Positions 17,124 through 25,132 of a stretch of 62,801 nt of DNA are shown in pieces. Origin of the DNA: Bacillota bacterium (GTDB taxonomy: Bacteria > Bacillota > Clostridia > Christensenellales > Aristaeellaceae). Both the position numbers and the translations under genes were made by a program. The notes under the pieces are model-generated. The model made no database searches and was not told where the DNA came from. It saw only the letters and a program-made list of their open reading frames with translations. How positions within the stretch are numbered: the first letter of the stretch is position 1; each line of letters starts with the position of its first letter. The stretch lies in NCBI GenBank assembly GCA_023411375.1, contig JAEYOW010000025.1:1-62801 (forward strand), written 5' to 3'.

Positions 17124-17150
17124 TACACCGGGCCTCTCAGGCCCGGTGTA
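17124..17150 (-). other. 12-bp hairpin in the ftsH 5' leader
   Basis: TACACCGGGCCT and AGGCCCGGTGTA form a perfect stem with loop CTC, ending about 11 bases before the ftsH GGAGG on the minus strand. It has no T-run, so an mRNA leader or regulatory role fits better than termination. Confidence 0.5.
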
Positions 17151-17274
17151 TGTCGCTATTCGCTTTTGCGTATGGCTTTTCCTGCCGGCATTGCATTTAT
17201 TCATAAAGGATTCATCCTTCGTTCATCATCAGCCGCCTCGGCGGGTTTTCGCCCCGCAAGCCGAACCCAGCCCG

Positions 17275-17323
17275 TCAAAAATAAAAAATGCCGCCCTCCT
17301 TCGCAAGCCGGAAAAAAGGCGGC
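17275..17323 (-). terminator. Terminator of the aro operon
   Basis: On the minus strand GCCGCC/GGCGGC close a stem-loop 34 bases after the aroQ stop, followed by ATTTTTTATTTTT. Position and T-tract fit an intrinsic terminator ending the six-gene operon. Confidence 0.75.
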
Positions 17324-17356
17324 CCAACGTCCTTCGTATCGTCCCATACCCGCATG

Positions 17357-17800
17357 TTACTTCCGCTGCCCTGTCAGAATCTCCTTTAACGTAAGAACCG
17401 CACGCTCATAACCCTCAAAGCCCAGCCCGGCGATTTGAGCGGCACACGCCATGGCCGGATAGCTCACCTGCCGGAAGCCTTCCCGGGCGGCCACGTCGCT
17501 CAAATGCACCTCCACGGCCGGCAGTGCCACGGCCTTGAGCGCGTCTAAAATAGCGACGCTCGTGTGCGTATAGGCCGCCGGATTAATCACAATGCCGTCC
17601 GCCCGGCCGTAGGCGCGCTGGATGATATCCACCAGCTCGCCCTCGTGGTTGCTCTGAAAGCATTCGACCTCCATGTTCTCCCGCTCGCACACGGCCTCCA
17701 CATACCTGACGAGCTGCGCATAGGTCTGCGCGCCGTAAATATCCGGCTCCCGCACGCCCAGCATGTTCAGGTTAGGTCCGTTAATCACAAAGAGCTTCAT
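17357..17800 (-). CDS. aroQ: Type II 3-dehydroquinate dehydratase
   Basis: 147 residues, the normal size. It dehydrates 3-dehydroquinate to 3-dehydroshikimate, step three of the shikimate pathway, as a dodecamer. FVINGPNLNMLGVREPDIYG holds the catalytic Tyr of the flexible lid; NPAAYTHTS and VEVHLSD are the other substrate-binding stretches. Of two adjacent ATG codons, the one at 17800 has the better spacing from GAGGAGG. It overlaps the end of the aroE/aroK gene by about 20 bases and is the last gene before the operon terminator. Confidence 0.95.
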   Translation of the reverse strand: MKLFVINGPNLNMLGVREPDIYGAQTYAQLVRYVEAVCERENMEVECFQSNHEGELVDIIQRAYGRADGIVINPAAYTHTSVAILDALKAVALPAVEVHLSDVAAREGFRQVSYPAMACAAQIAGLGFEGYERAVLTLKEILTGQRK

Positions 17801-19019
17801 CATATGCCTCCTCAATCGCACGCGCGCATTCGCGGGGCGTTGTTTCATTCCGCACGGTCATATCCGCACAGGCGGCGTACAGCGGCGCGCGTTCAGCCCA
17901 CATTTGCCTGAGCGCCTCCGTCCCGGTAGAAAGGGGCCTGCCGGCCGTGGAAAGCCGTTCCGTCCCGCGCGTGAGATGCGCCACGAAACCATTCAACCGC
18001 AGCATCTCACGGTTTGCCGCGCTTTTCACCGCGCCGCCGCCCGTCGATAGAATCCGGCCGCCCTCGCGGGCATAACGGGCGATCTGCGCGGCCTCCCGCG
18101 CTCGGAAGCCCGTTTCGCCCTCCGCCGCAAAAATCTCGGGAATGCTCCTGCCCGCCTCACGCTCAATCTCGTCGTCGATATCCACATGCGGCAGCCCCAA
18201 CCGCTCCGCCAGCAGCCTGCCGACGGTCGTCTTGCCGCACCCCGGCATGCCGATCAGCACGACGTTCATCACCGCGCGGCGAAGCTCCCGCTCCGCACGC
18301 CGTACCCGTCCGGACGGAACCGATGCGCCGGTAAACAGCTCGCATGCCCGAGCCGCCTGATACGTAAGCATCGAAAGCCCTCCCGCGCATGGGATGCCCA
18401 GCGCTTGAGCCTGCTGTAAAAGGCGCGTGCGCAGCGGGTTGTAAATCACATCAAGCACGCCGCGCAGCCCCGGTAGCCGCGTAAGGTCCACCGCCGAAGC
18501 ATCCGTATTCGGGTACATCCCAACCGGCGTGGTGTTAACCAGATAGGCCGCGTCCGCATGCCTTTCCAGGTTTTCATAGCGGTTCTCCCCCGCGCGTGAT
18601 ATCACCACGGGCACGCCGCCCGCCTCGCGCACCACGTCGCAGGCGGTCAGGCTGGTGCCGCCGCTGCCCAGCACAAGCGTCTTTTCGCCCCGAAAGCCGA
18701 TCCCCGCCCGCCGCGCCATCCCGGCAAAGCCGCAGGCGTCGGTATTGTCTCCAAAAAGCGTGCCGTCCTTACGCCTGACCACCGTGTTCACGCACCCGAT
18801 TCTCCGCGCCGTTTCCCCGATTTCATCCAGATAGGGCATAACCGCCTGCTTATAAGGAATCGTCACGTTCAGCCCGTCAAACGCCCGCGCGCGCATAAAC
18901 CCGTCCAATTCGCTCTGTGGCATGGGCCACAGGCTATACTCATATTCTCCCAAAAGGCCGTGGAGCGTCTTTGAATAGCTGTGCCCGAGCCTTTCCCCAA
19001 TCAATCCGCACCGCATCAT
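17781..19019 (-). CDS. aroE/aroK: Fused shikimate dehydrogenase-shikimate kinase (AroE-AroK)
   Basis: 412 residues. Residues 1-245 are AroE: GHSYSKTLHG binds shikimate, NVTIPYK gives catalytic Lys57, NTDACG gives Asp94, and GSGGTS (118-123) is the NADP loop. Residues 251-412 are AroK: the P-loop GMPGCGKT (257-264), DIDDEIE and LSTGGGAV. The two reactions are consecutive, reducing dehydroshikimate and then phosphorylating shikimate. No stop separates the domains, but Met251 could be an internal start. ATG at 19019 follows GAGGAG, and the gene starts 8 bases after pheA stops. Confidence 0.92.
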   Translation of the reverse strand: MMRCGLIGERLGHSYSKTLHGLLGEYEYSLWPMPQSELDGFMRARAFDGLNVTIPYKQAVMPYLDEIGETARRIGCVNTVVRRKDGTLFGDNTDACGFAGMARRAGIGFRGEKTLVLGSGGTSLTACDVVREAGGVPVVISRAGENRYENLERHADAAYLVNTTPVGMYPNTDASAVDLTRLPGLRGVLDVIYNPLRTRLLQQAQALGIPCAGGLSMLTYQAARACELFTGASVPSGRVRRAERELRRAVMNVVLIGMPGCGKTTVGRLLAERLGLPHVDIDDEIEREAGRSIPEIFAAEGETGFRAREAAQIARYAREGGRILSTGGGAVKSAANREMLRLNGFVAHLTRGTERLSTAGRPLSTGTEALRQMWAERAPLYAACADMTVRNETTPRECARAIEEAYDEALCD

Positions 19020-19027
19020 CCCGCTCC

Positions 19028-20167
19028 TCAAATCTCCGAATAGCTGCCCAGGTAGGTAAATGCCTCGGGTCCCTCGTCCAGCTCGCTCAACAGCTGCAAC
19101 GCCGCTTCGTCGTAGACCGACGCATCCAGATCAAAATAAAACATAAACTCAAAATCAGTTCCCGCGATAGGCCGGCTTTCCAGCTTGGTCAGGTTCAGGC
19201 CAAGGGCGGAAAACTTCGCGATCATGCTGTACAGCGCGCCCGGCTTGTGCTGCACGTTGAGCATCAGGCTCATCTTGTCCGCACCGGGGTAAATTTCCAG
19301 CGCTTTGGAAATGCAGATGAAGCGGGTGAAGTTGCTGTCGCTGTTGGAAACCTCGCTTCTAAGCACGCTCAGGCCGTAAAGCGGCGCGCACGCGGGCGAA
19401 GAAATGGCCGCGATATCCATCCGCTCGCTCCGGCTTACCATCTGCGCGGCCATGGCGGTATTCTCGCATACCGTCACCTTCACATCCTTTAGCCCCTTCA
19501 AAAACTCGCCGCACTGGCCGATCGCCTGCTCGTGGCTTATAATCTCCCGCACGTTTTCCAGCCTGACGCCGGGCTTTGCAAGCAGGCGGTGGTCGATCTT
19601 CAATCTCACGCTTCTCACGATGGAGAAGCGGTACTTGCGCATCAGGTCATAAACCTCCGTCACCGACCCATAGGAGCTGTTTTCGATGGGCAGCACGCCG
19701 TACCGGCACAGCCCGCCCTCTATGGCCTGAAACACCCCTTCGAAGCGTTTGAAATACATGATGTCCGGCAGCGCGAACAGCTTGTCGCACGCCTGCTGGC
19801 TGTAAGCGCCCTCCACGCCCTGGCAGGCGACCACCGCCTTCCTGGGAAACATCTCGGGCGTGGCTTCAATAGCACGGGCGATGTGGTTGGAAAGCTCCGT
19901 CTTTTGCGTCATATATCGCTGCTGATAGCTGCGGCTGATATCGAAAATCGTGTTGTACATAAGCTTCACATACATCGCCATATCGTCCCCGACGGCGGCC
20001 GTCTGCCGGTTTAGCACCTCTCGCTCCCGCGCGGGATCAAATACCGGCAGGCCGTTTTCCTTTTTGTATCTGGCAATCTCCAGCGCCACGCGCATCCGCG
20101 CGTCAAATGCCTTTACAAGCTGCCCGTCGATATCGTTGATTTTCTTTCGAAGCTCCTGAATATCCAT
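19028..20167 (-). CDS. pheA: Bifunctional chorismate mutase / prephenate dehydratase
   Basis: 379 residues from ATG at 20167 (GAAGG upstream); a longer frame would run into the repeat-filled spacer. Domains: AroQ-type chorismate mutase (1-90, ELRKKINDIDGQLVKAF...), prephenate dehydratase (about 110-290, with ENSSYGSV and NFTRF, the catalytic TRF motif), and a C-terminal ACT domain (about 300-379, KLESRP) for phenylalanine feedback. It converts chorismate to phenylpyruvate. It follows aroB after a 196-base spacer, where aroA and aroC lie in many related operons. Confidence 0.95.
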   Translation of the reverse strand: MDIQELRKKINDIDGQLVKAFDARMRVALEIARYKKENGLPVFDPAREREVLNRQTAAVGDDMAMYVKLMYNTIFDISRSYQQRYMTQKTELSNHIARAIEATPEMFPRKAVVACQGVEGAYSQQACDKLFALPDIMYFKRFEGVFQAIEGGLCRYGVLPIENSSYGSVTEVYDLMRKYRFSIVRSVRLKIDHRLLAKPGVRLENVREIISHEQAIGQCGEFLKGLKDVKVTVCENTAMAAQMVSRSERMDIAAISSPACAPLYGLSVLRSEVSNSDSNFTRFICISKALEIYPGADKMSLMLNVQHKPGALYSMIAKFSALGLNLTKLESRPIAGTDFEFMFYFDLDASVYDEAALQLLSELDEGPEAFTYLGSYSEI

Positions 20168-20363
20168 GCTTTCAGCCTTCTTTCGATTAGTTAGAGGGAA
20201 TAGGGGACGAAGGAACGGCAGGGCTTTTTCCCCCCAACAACCCCGGCAAGGGGTTCGCCCTTTATCCATGATGAACCGCGCATTGCGCGGCCAAAGGCGG
20301 GATTGTTAAGGGCACAGCCCTTGACTGCGGGGTTTGGTGGCGCATAGTCCCAACGCCTCCCCA
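20168..20363. repeat. Hairpin-rich intergenic spacer inside the aro operon
   Basis: The spacer has several back-to-back inverted repeats: AACCCC/GGGGTT near 20238-20255, CCGCGC/GCGCGG near 20276-20290 and AAGGGC/GCCCTT near 20308-20322. It contains no gene and differs from the tight or overlapping joints elsewhere in the operon. It resembles REP-like intergenic repeats. Confidence 0.5.
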
Positions 20364-21425
20364 TTACTCGCTCACCGCCATCCCCACCATCTCAGGCAGC
20401 TTTTCCACAGCCACGGGATACAGCGCACATTGGCCGATGGCTTCCGGCAGCACAAAGGTGAGCGTGCCGCCCGCGCGCTTCTTGTCCGACAGGGCGACGG
20501 CGCACAGCTCATCCGCCGCGTATGGCGCGGACACCGGCAGACGGTTCGCTTCAAGCGCGGCCACAATTTGCGGCAGCACCTCCCCACCGCAAAGCCCAAG
20601 CCGACTTGCAAGGCGCGCCGCGTACACCATGCCTACGGCTACCGCGTGTCCATGCGAAACGGCATAGCCGCTGCACCTCTCAATCGCGTGACCGAGCGTG
20701 TGCCCAAGGTTTAAAAGCTGCCGGCTTCCCGTGTCGCGCTCATCCGCCTCAACCAGGGTTGCCTTGGCGGAAACGCAGCGGGTGATAATCTCCTCCGTCC
20801 GCGCGCTCCAACTGCCGGAGGACAGCAGCTCAAAAAGCGGCGCATCCCCCAGCACGCCATACTTGACGGCCTCAGCCACGCCGTCCGCCAGCACGTCCGC
20901 CGGCAGGGTATTCAGCGCGTCCGGGTCGCACAGCACCATGTGCGGCTGGTAAAACGCACCGGCGAGATTTTTCCCGGCGGACAGATTCAGCCCCGTCTTG
21001 CCGCCCACGCTGCTATCCACCATCGCAAGTAAAGTCGTGGGGATTTGGATAAGCGAAACGCCCCGCAGATAACTTGCCGCCGCAAAACCCGCCATATCCC
21101 CCACCACACCGCCGCCCAGGGCGATCACGCAATCCGTCCGGGTAAGCCGCTCAGCGGCGAGAAAATCCAACATGGTTTCCCATGTGCGCAAATTCTTATT
21201 CGTTTCGCCGTGCGGCATGGCAAAGCGGCAAACCGTGAAGCCGCTTTGCTCCAGAGAGCGCTGAACCGCATCTGCATAAAGCGCGTCCACCGTATCGTCC
21301 GTCAGCATGGCCGCGGCGCATGGCTTACCCAGCGCGTCAAGCGCCGTTTCGCCCGTCCTGGCAAGCAGCCCGCGCCCGATGAGCACGCCGTAGGGCCTTC
21401 CCGCATTCACACGCACGCTGTTCAT
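20364..21425 (-). CDS. aroB: 3-dehydroquinate synthase
   Basis: 353 residues, standard length. It cyclises DAHP to 3-dehydroquinate using NAD and a divalent metal. ALGGGVVGDMAGFAA binds NAD; QIPTTLLAMVDSSVGGKTGLN is the family signature; the metal ligands lie in EAVKYG and in LLNLGHTLGHAIE and HGHAVAVGM. Its ATG overlaps the tyrA stop (ATGA), so it is translationally coupled to tyrA. Confidence 0.96.
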   Translation of the reverse strand: MNSVRVNAGRPYGVLIGRGLLARTGETALDALGKPCAAAMLTDDTVDALYADAVQRSLEQSGFTVCRFAMPHGETNKNLRTWETMLDFLAAERLTRTDCVIALGGGVVGDMAGFAAASYLRGVSLIQIPTTLLAMVDSSVGGKTGLNLSAGKNLAGAFYQPHMVLCDPDALNTLPADVLADGVAEAVKYGVLGDAPLFELLSSGSWSARTEEIITRCVSAKATLVEADERDTGSRQLLNLGHTLGHAIERCSGYAVSHGHAVAVGMVYAARLASRLGLCGGEVLPQIVAALEANRLPVSAPYAADELCAVALSDKKRAGGTLTFVLPEAIGQCALYPVAVEKLPEMVGMAVSE

Positions 21426-22270
21426 GGCTCGTCATCCTTTCTGTCGGCGGCTTCCTTTCGCTCGCGGCCCACGCGCAGCAGCGCCCGCATATCGTCCTCC
21501 CGTTCCTCCGCCAACGCGTCGCGATAGCGGCAAAGGTTTCCGATCAGCGTATTAAGCTCGCTGAGCAGCGGCTCGCGGTTGCACACGAACAGCTCCGTCC
21601 ACATGTTCTCGTTCAGGCGGGCTACGCGCGTCATATCCTTGAAGCTGCCGGCCGAAAACCCATGGTGTTCCATGGCAGCGGGGCTTAGCACATACGCGCT
21701 GGACACGATATGGGCAAGCTGCGACGTGTATGCGATCACGCCGTCGTGCTTTTCCGGCGTGGTAATCACCACGCGACCAAAGCCCAACCCGCGCCAAAAA
21801 TGCTTGAGAAAATCCAGCGTCTGAATATCCGTGCCGCGCGGCGGGGTCAAAATCATCGACGCACGGTTAAACAGCGTGGCGGTAGCGTGGTCAAAGCCCG
21901 AATATTCGATACCCGCCATGGGGTGCCCGCCCACAAAAACAAATCCATGCTCCTCCGCCACCCGCCACAGCGGTTCACAGACCGCCGACTTCACGCCGCA
22001 CACGTCGATCACCAGCGCGCCCTTCTTGATCCCGTCCGCGTGGGTGGTCACGTAATCGACAGCCGCCTTTGGCCATGTGGCCACAATGACCATGTCGCAG
22101 ATGGCCAGGCGTTCCCCCGTCAGCTCGCCGTCGATCGCCTCCAGGAGCTTTGCCTTGTAAAGCACCTGTTCGCTTGTATCCGCTCCCAACACCGTGTGCG
22201 GGGTCAGCTTTTTGATGCACTTGGCAATGGAACCGCCGATCAACCCCAGCCCAATCACAGCAATATTCAT
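21422..22270 (-). CDS. tyrA: Prephenate dehydrogenase
   Basis: 282 residues from ATG at 22270, preceded by AGGAGG; the longer open frame upstream lies inside aroF. MNIAVIGLGLIGGSIAK is the NAD-binding Rossmann start, GGHPMAGIEYSGF the conserved prephenate-binding region, and YTSQLAHIVSSA the later signature. It converts prephenate to 4-hydroxyphenylpyruvate for tyrosine. There is no C-terminal ACT domain, so feedback by tyrosine would depend on other means, including the operon attenuator. It overlaps aroF and aroB by 4 bases each. Confidence 0.95.
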   Translation of the reverse strand: MNIAVIGLGLIGGSIAKCIKKLTPHTVLGADTSEQVLYKAKLLEAIDGELTGERLAICDMVIVATWPKAAVDYVTTHADGIKKGALVIDVCGVKSAVCEPLWRVAEEHGFVFVGGHPMAGIEYSGFDHATATLFNRASMILTPPRGTDIQTLDFLKHFWRGLGFGRVVITTPEKHDGVIAYTSQLAHIVSSAYVLSPAAMEHHGFSAGSFKDMTRVARLNENMWTELFVCNREPLLSELNTLIGNLCRYRDALAEEREDDMRALLRVGRERKEAADRKDDEP

Positions 22271-23292
22271 ACGCGCGCCTCCCTGGGCGTGTGGTATGCA
22301 TGCGGAAGCACCGCGCGCACGCCGTCCATCACATCCAAAAACGCTTCGGGCGTTAGCGACTGCGCGCCGTCGCACAGCGCCCGTTTGGGATCGTTATGCA
22401 CCTCGATCATCAGCCCGTCCGCGCCCGCGACGGTCGCCGCAAGCGCCATGGGCTTAACCAGCGCGGCGATTCCTGTCGCGTGGCTGGGATCGACAATTAC
22501 GGGAAGATGGCTCATCTTTTTGAGCATCGGGATAGCGGCAAGGTCCAGCGTGTTTCGCGTCGCCGTTTCGAACGTGCGGATGCCGCGCTCGCACAGGACG
22601 ACCTTTGCGTTGCCCCCAGCCATGACGTACTCGGCGCTCATCAAAAGCTCCTGCAAGGTGTTGGCAAGGCCGCGTTTGAGCAGAATGGGCTTGCCGGTAT
22701 GCCCCAGCTCTTTAAGCAGCTCAAAGTTCTGCATGTTGCGCGCGCCAACCTGGATCACGTCCACGTCGTCAAACAGGCTGAGCTGGGAAAGGTCCATGAT
22801 TTCCGTCACCACCGGCAGGCCGCTCAGCTTCTTGGCCTCCAGCAGCAGCTCCAGCCCATGTCCCCGCAGGCCCTGAAAAGCATACGGCGAGGTGCGCGGC
22901 TTGAACGCGCCGCCGCGCAGCATCGTGGCGCCCGCCGCCTTCACCGCCGTGGCGATCAGGCAGACCTGCTCCTCGCTTTCGATGCTGCACGGGCCCGCGA
23001 TCACGCTGAACACCCCGCCGCCGATTTGCGTGCCGCCCACGGGAATCACCGTATCCTCCTCGTGGAACTTGCGGTTCGCATTCTTGTAAGGCTCCTGGAC
23101 GCGCTTGACGTCCTCCACGATATCCAGCGCGCGCAGCAAATCGATATCCACCACCGAGGTGTCGCCCACCAGCCCCAGAATGGTGTGCATATCGCCCTCG
23201 GACGGGTGAATGGTAATGTTCAGGCTTTTCAGCCACGCCATCAGGTTGTTCAGCTGTTTTTCGTCCGGGTTCTTTTTCAGAATGACGATCAT
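22267..23292 (-). CDS. aroF: 3-deoxy-7-phosphoheptulonate (DAHP) synthase, type I-beta with N-terminal regulatory domain
   Basis: 341 residues. An N-terminal ferredoxin-like domain (1-70, MIVILKKNPDEKQLNNL) precedes the TIM barrel. SVIAGPCSIES, RGGAFKPRTSPYAFQG, LLKRG and VDPSHATG are the PEP, erythrose-4-phosphate and metal-binding stretches. It condenses PEP and erythrose-4-phosphate, the first step of the pathway. The N-terminal domain in this subfamily senses aromatic amino acids. It is the first structural gene after the leader peptide and attenuator; ATG at 23292 follows GGAGGG. Confidence 0.96.
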   Translation of the reverse strand: MIVILKKNPDEKQLNNLMAWLKSLNITIHPSEGDMHTILGLVGDTSVVDIDLLRALDIVEDVKRVQEPYKNANRKFHEEDTVIPVGGTQIGGGVFSVIAGPCSIESEEQVCLIATAVKAAGATMLRGGAFKPRTSPYAFQGLRGHGLELLLEAKKLSGLPVVTEIMDLSQLSLFDDVDVIQVGARNMQNFELLKELGHTGKPILLKRGLANTLQELLMSAEYVMAGGNAKVVLCERGIRTFETATRNTLDLAAIPMLKKMSHLPVIVDPSHATGIAALVKPMALAATVAGADGLMIEVHNDPKRALCDGAQSLTPEAFLDVMDGVRAVLPHAYHTPREARV

Positions 23293-23314
23293 GGGATTCC
23301 CTCCTTCATTTCAA

Positions 23315-23367
23315 GAAAAAACCCCCGCGGCATTGAGCCGCGAGGGTGGTTGCTACCTAACCAGCCT
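23315..23367 (-). terminator. Attenuator: terminator with competing antiterminator before aroF
   Basis: On the minus strand a strong stem (10 pairs and one mismatch, 23321-23347, loop of 5) is followed by six T, a typical intrinsic terminator 24 bases before aroF. An alternative stem pairs 23343-23351 with 23359-23367 (AGGGTGGTT with AACCAGCCT on the plus strand, one mismatch) and would consume the base of the terminator arm. Its far arm abuts the leader peptide stop codon, so a ribosome at that stop would hide it and let the terminator form. Confidence 0.88.
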
Positions 23368-23462
23368 TACATCACAGCACAACGCAAACGAGCCTTACGC
23401 GCAAACGTAAAGCTAAAGTAAAAATAATAGGCCGAGCCATGGTTGAGATGATTTCCGCTCAC
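23367..23462 (-). CDS. Tyr/Phe-rich leader peptide of the aro operon
   Basis: A 31-codon frame with GTG start at 23462, AAGGAGG 8 bases upstream, and a TAA at 23367-23369. Residues 12-20 read YYFYFSFTF: three Tyr and four Phe in nine codons, directly placed for ribosome stalling when charged tRNA-Tyr or tRNA-Phe is scarce. The promoter lies 36 bases upstream and the terminator follows the stop. The peptide likely has no function as a protein; its translation sets the choice between antiterminator and terminator. Every part is visible in sequence; regulation itself is inferred from classic attenuation (such as pheA in enterobacteria). Confidence 0.9.
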   Translation of the reverse strand: MSGNHLNHGSAYYFYFSFTFARKARLRCAVM

Positions 23463-23497
23463 AGGCCCGCCCTCCTTGCGTTGATTGCTTGGTTGGG

Positions 23498-23526
23498 ATG
23501 ATAGCACCATCGGGCGCGGTTGTCAA
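23498..23526 (-). promoter_or_regulatory. Promoter of the aro operon
   Basis: Minus strand TTGACA (23526-23521), 17-base spacer, TATCAT (23503-23498): a near-perfect sigma-A promoter upstream of the leader peptide. Confidence 0.88.
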
Positions 23527-23583
23527 CCGTTTTGTCAAAAAATCAACAAAAGAACAGCCGCGAGTGATTGCTATGTTCATCCC

Positions 23584-24453
23584 TTATTCCCGGCAAATCT
23601 CCTCCAGCGCCTGCATGCCTCTGGTCACATATTTATTGCGGTGCCTGATAATGGCAAAGCTCCTTTCCGGCGCGATGCCCTCCACCTCAAACGCCGCGAC
23701 CTCGCCGCGCCCCAGCGCGTCCCGTACCAGGAGGTATGGCAGAACCGCCACGCCCAGCCCGGCGCGTACGGCGCTGACGATCGTCTGCGTGCTGATGCTC
23801 TGCCACAGCGGCCTGATCTGCACCCCGCGCGCGGCCAGCAGCCCATCCGCCAGTTCGCGGCCCGCGCTCCCCTTTTCGCGGTATAAAAAGTCTTCCCCGG
23901 CCAATGCCTCCGGGGGCACGCCCCGCTTTCCGGCAAACGCATGGCCCGGATGGCACAAAAACACCAGCCTGTCACGGTAAAAGGCCTCCCGGTAAATGGC
24001 TTCATGGCGGGTCGCACCCTCCACAAAGCCGATGTCAATCTCGTTTTCCAAAACTGCCCTTTCCACATGGTCGGAGTTGTTGACCACCACCTCCGCCCGC
24101 AGGGCCGGATACCGTTCCTTCAGGCGGGTCAAAAAGCCCGGAAGAAGCTCCTTGCCGATGGTGATGCTGCTGCCCACGCGCAGCACGCCCATGGTTTCGG
24201 AATCCCGCACCTCCCGCTCCATCTGGTCAAACAGCGAAACCACATGCAGCGCGTATTGCCTGAACCGGCTTCCCGCGTCCGTCAGGTGCAGCCGCTTGCC
24301 GATCCGGTCAAACAGCCGCACGCCGTAAAACCGCTCCAGCTCTGTAACGGCTGCGCTGACAGATGGTTGCGATATCCGCAGCGCCTCAGCCGCGGCGACC
24401 GTCGTGCCACTCTCGCACACCGCCAGGAAAACTCTCAAATGCCTGATCGTCAT
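23584..24453 (-). CDS. LysR family transcriptional regulator
   Basis: 289 residues from the ATG at 24453 (MTIRHLRVF). The N-terminal winged helix-turn-helix has the family core AAEALRISQPSVSAAVTELERFYGVRLFDR; residues about 90-289 are the ligand-binding domain with GSSITIGKELLP. LysR proteins usually control a divergent neighbour, here the split chromate transporter, and bind T-N11-A sites in the shared AT-rich promoter region. The effector is unknown. Confidence 0.9.
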   Translation of the reverse strand: MTIRHLRVFLAVCESGTTVAAAEALRISQPSVSAAVTELERFYGVRLFDRIGKRLHLTDAGSRFRQYALHVVSLFDQMEREVRDSETMGVLRVGSSITIGKELLPGFLTRLKERYPALRAEVVVNNSDHVERAVLENEIDIGFVEGATRHEAIYREAFYRDRLVFLCHPGHAFAGKRGVPPEALAGEDFLYREKGSAGRELADGLLAARGVQIRPLWQSISTQTIVSAVRAGLGVAVLPYLLVRDALGRGEVAAFEVEGIAPERSFAIIRHRNKYVTRGMQALEEICRE

Positions 24454-24562
24454 TCGCGCGCCGTCCAATCTATCAATATTTCTGATTTATTCTATATCAT
24501 TATAATATTTTACTTCTATCAATGCAAATGTTACAATAGTTCGGAAAGGGAGGGCTGTCCTG
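24454..24562. promoter_or_regulatory. AT-rich divergent promoter region between lysR and chrA
   Basis: 109 bases, strikingly AT-rich compared with its surroundings. TACAAT at 24532-24537 is a good plus-strand -10 box, with TTACTT 16 bases upstream as a weak -35. Several short AT inverted repeats could serve as LysR sites. Confidence 0.5.
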
Positions 24563-25132
24563 TTGGAACACAAACCGCACATTTGCCGCACGCTGTTTAC
24601 CTCCATGTTTATGCTGAGCGCCTTTACGTTTGGCGGCGGTTTTGTCATTATTCCCCTGATGCGCAAAAAATTTGTGGAGGAGCTTCACTGGCTTGAGGAA
24701 CAGGAAATGCTTGACGCCGTCGCCATGGCGCAGTCCTCCCCCGGCGCCGTAACGGTCAACGTCGCCGTGCAGCTCGGCGACAGGTTGGCGGGCCTGCGCG
24801 GGGTGCTTGCCGCCGTACTGGGCACGCTGCTTCCGCCGCTTATCCTGCTTTGCGCCGTTTCCTACTTTTACGACGCTTTTCGCGCCTCGCCCGTGATTTC
24901 CGCCTTTTTGAAAAGCATGCAGGCGGCGGTGGCGGCGGTTATCGCGTTTGCCATGCTGTCGCTTGCCAAGCCGATTGCCGCAAGGCGCAGGCCGCTTGAG
25001 CTCGTCATGATGATCGGCGCCTTTATCGCCGGATGCGTACTACGCGTTAACGTGGTTGTGATTCTATTATTCTGCGGACTGCTGGGCGCGCTGCTCGCAT
25101 GGAGGGGAAGAAAAGATCATGATGCTGCTTGA
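24563..25132 (+). CDS. chrA: Chromate transporter family protein, first half
   Basis: 189 residues, single CHR domain with about six membrane segments. FTFGGGFVIIPLM and AMAQSSPGAVTVNVAVQLG are the typical CHR motifs (GGG-PL and PGP-like). The TTG start at 24563 follows AAAGGGAGGG by 8 bases. The next gene overlaps by 14 bases and encodes a second single-domain CHR protein; such short pairs work as one transporter for chromate or a related oxyanion. The physiological substrate is not known. It is divergent from a LysR gene. Confidence 0.88.
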   Translation: MEHKPHICRTLFTSMFMLSAFTFGGGFVIIPLMRKKFVEELHWLEEQEMLDAVAMAQSSPGAVTVNVAVQLGDRLAGLRGVLAAVLGTLLPPLILLCAVSYFYDAFRASPVISAFLKSMQAAVAAVIAFAMLSLAKPIAARRRPLELVMMIGAFIAGCVLRVNVVVILLFCGLLGALLAWRGRKDHDAA

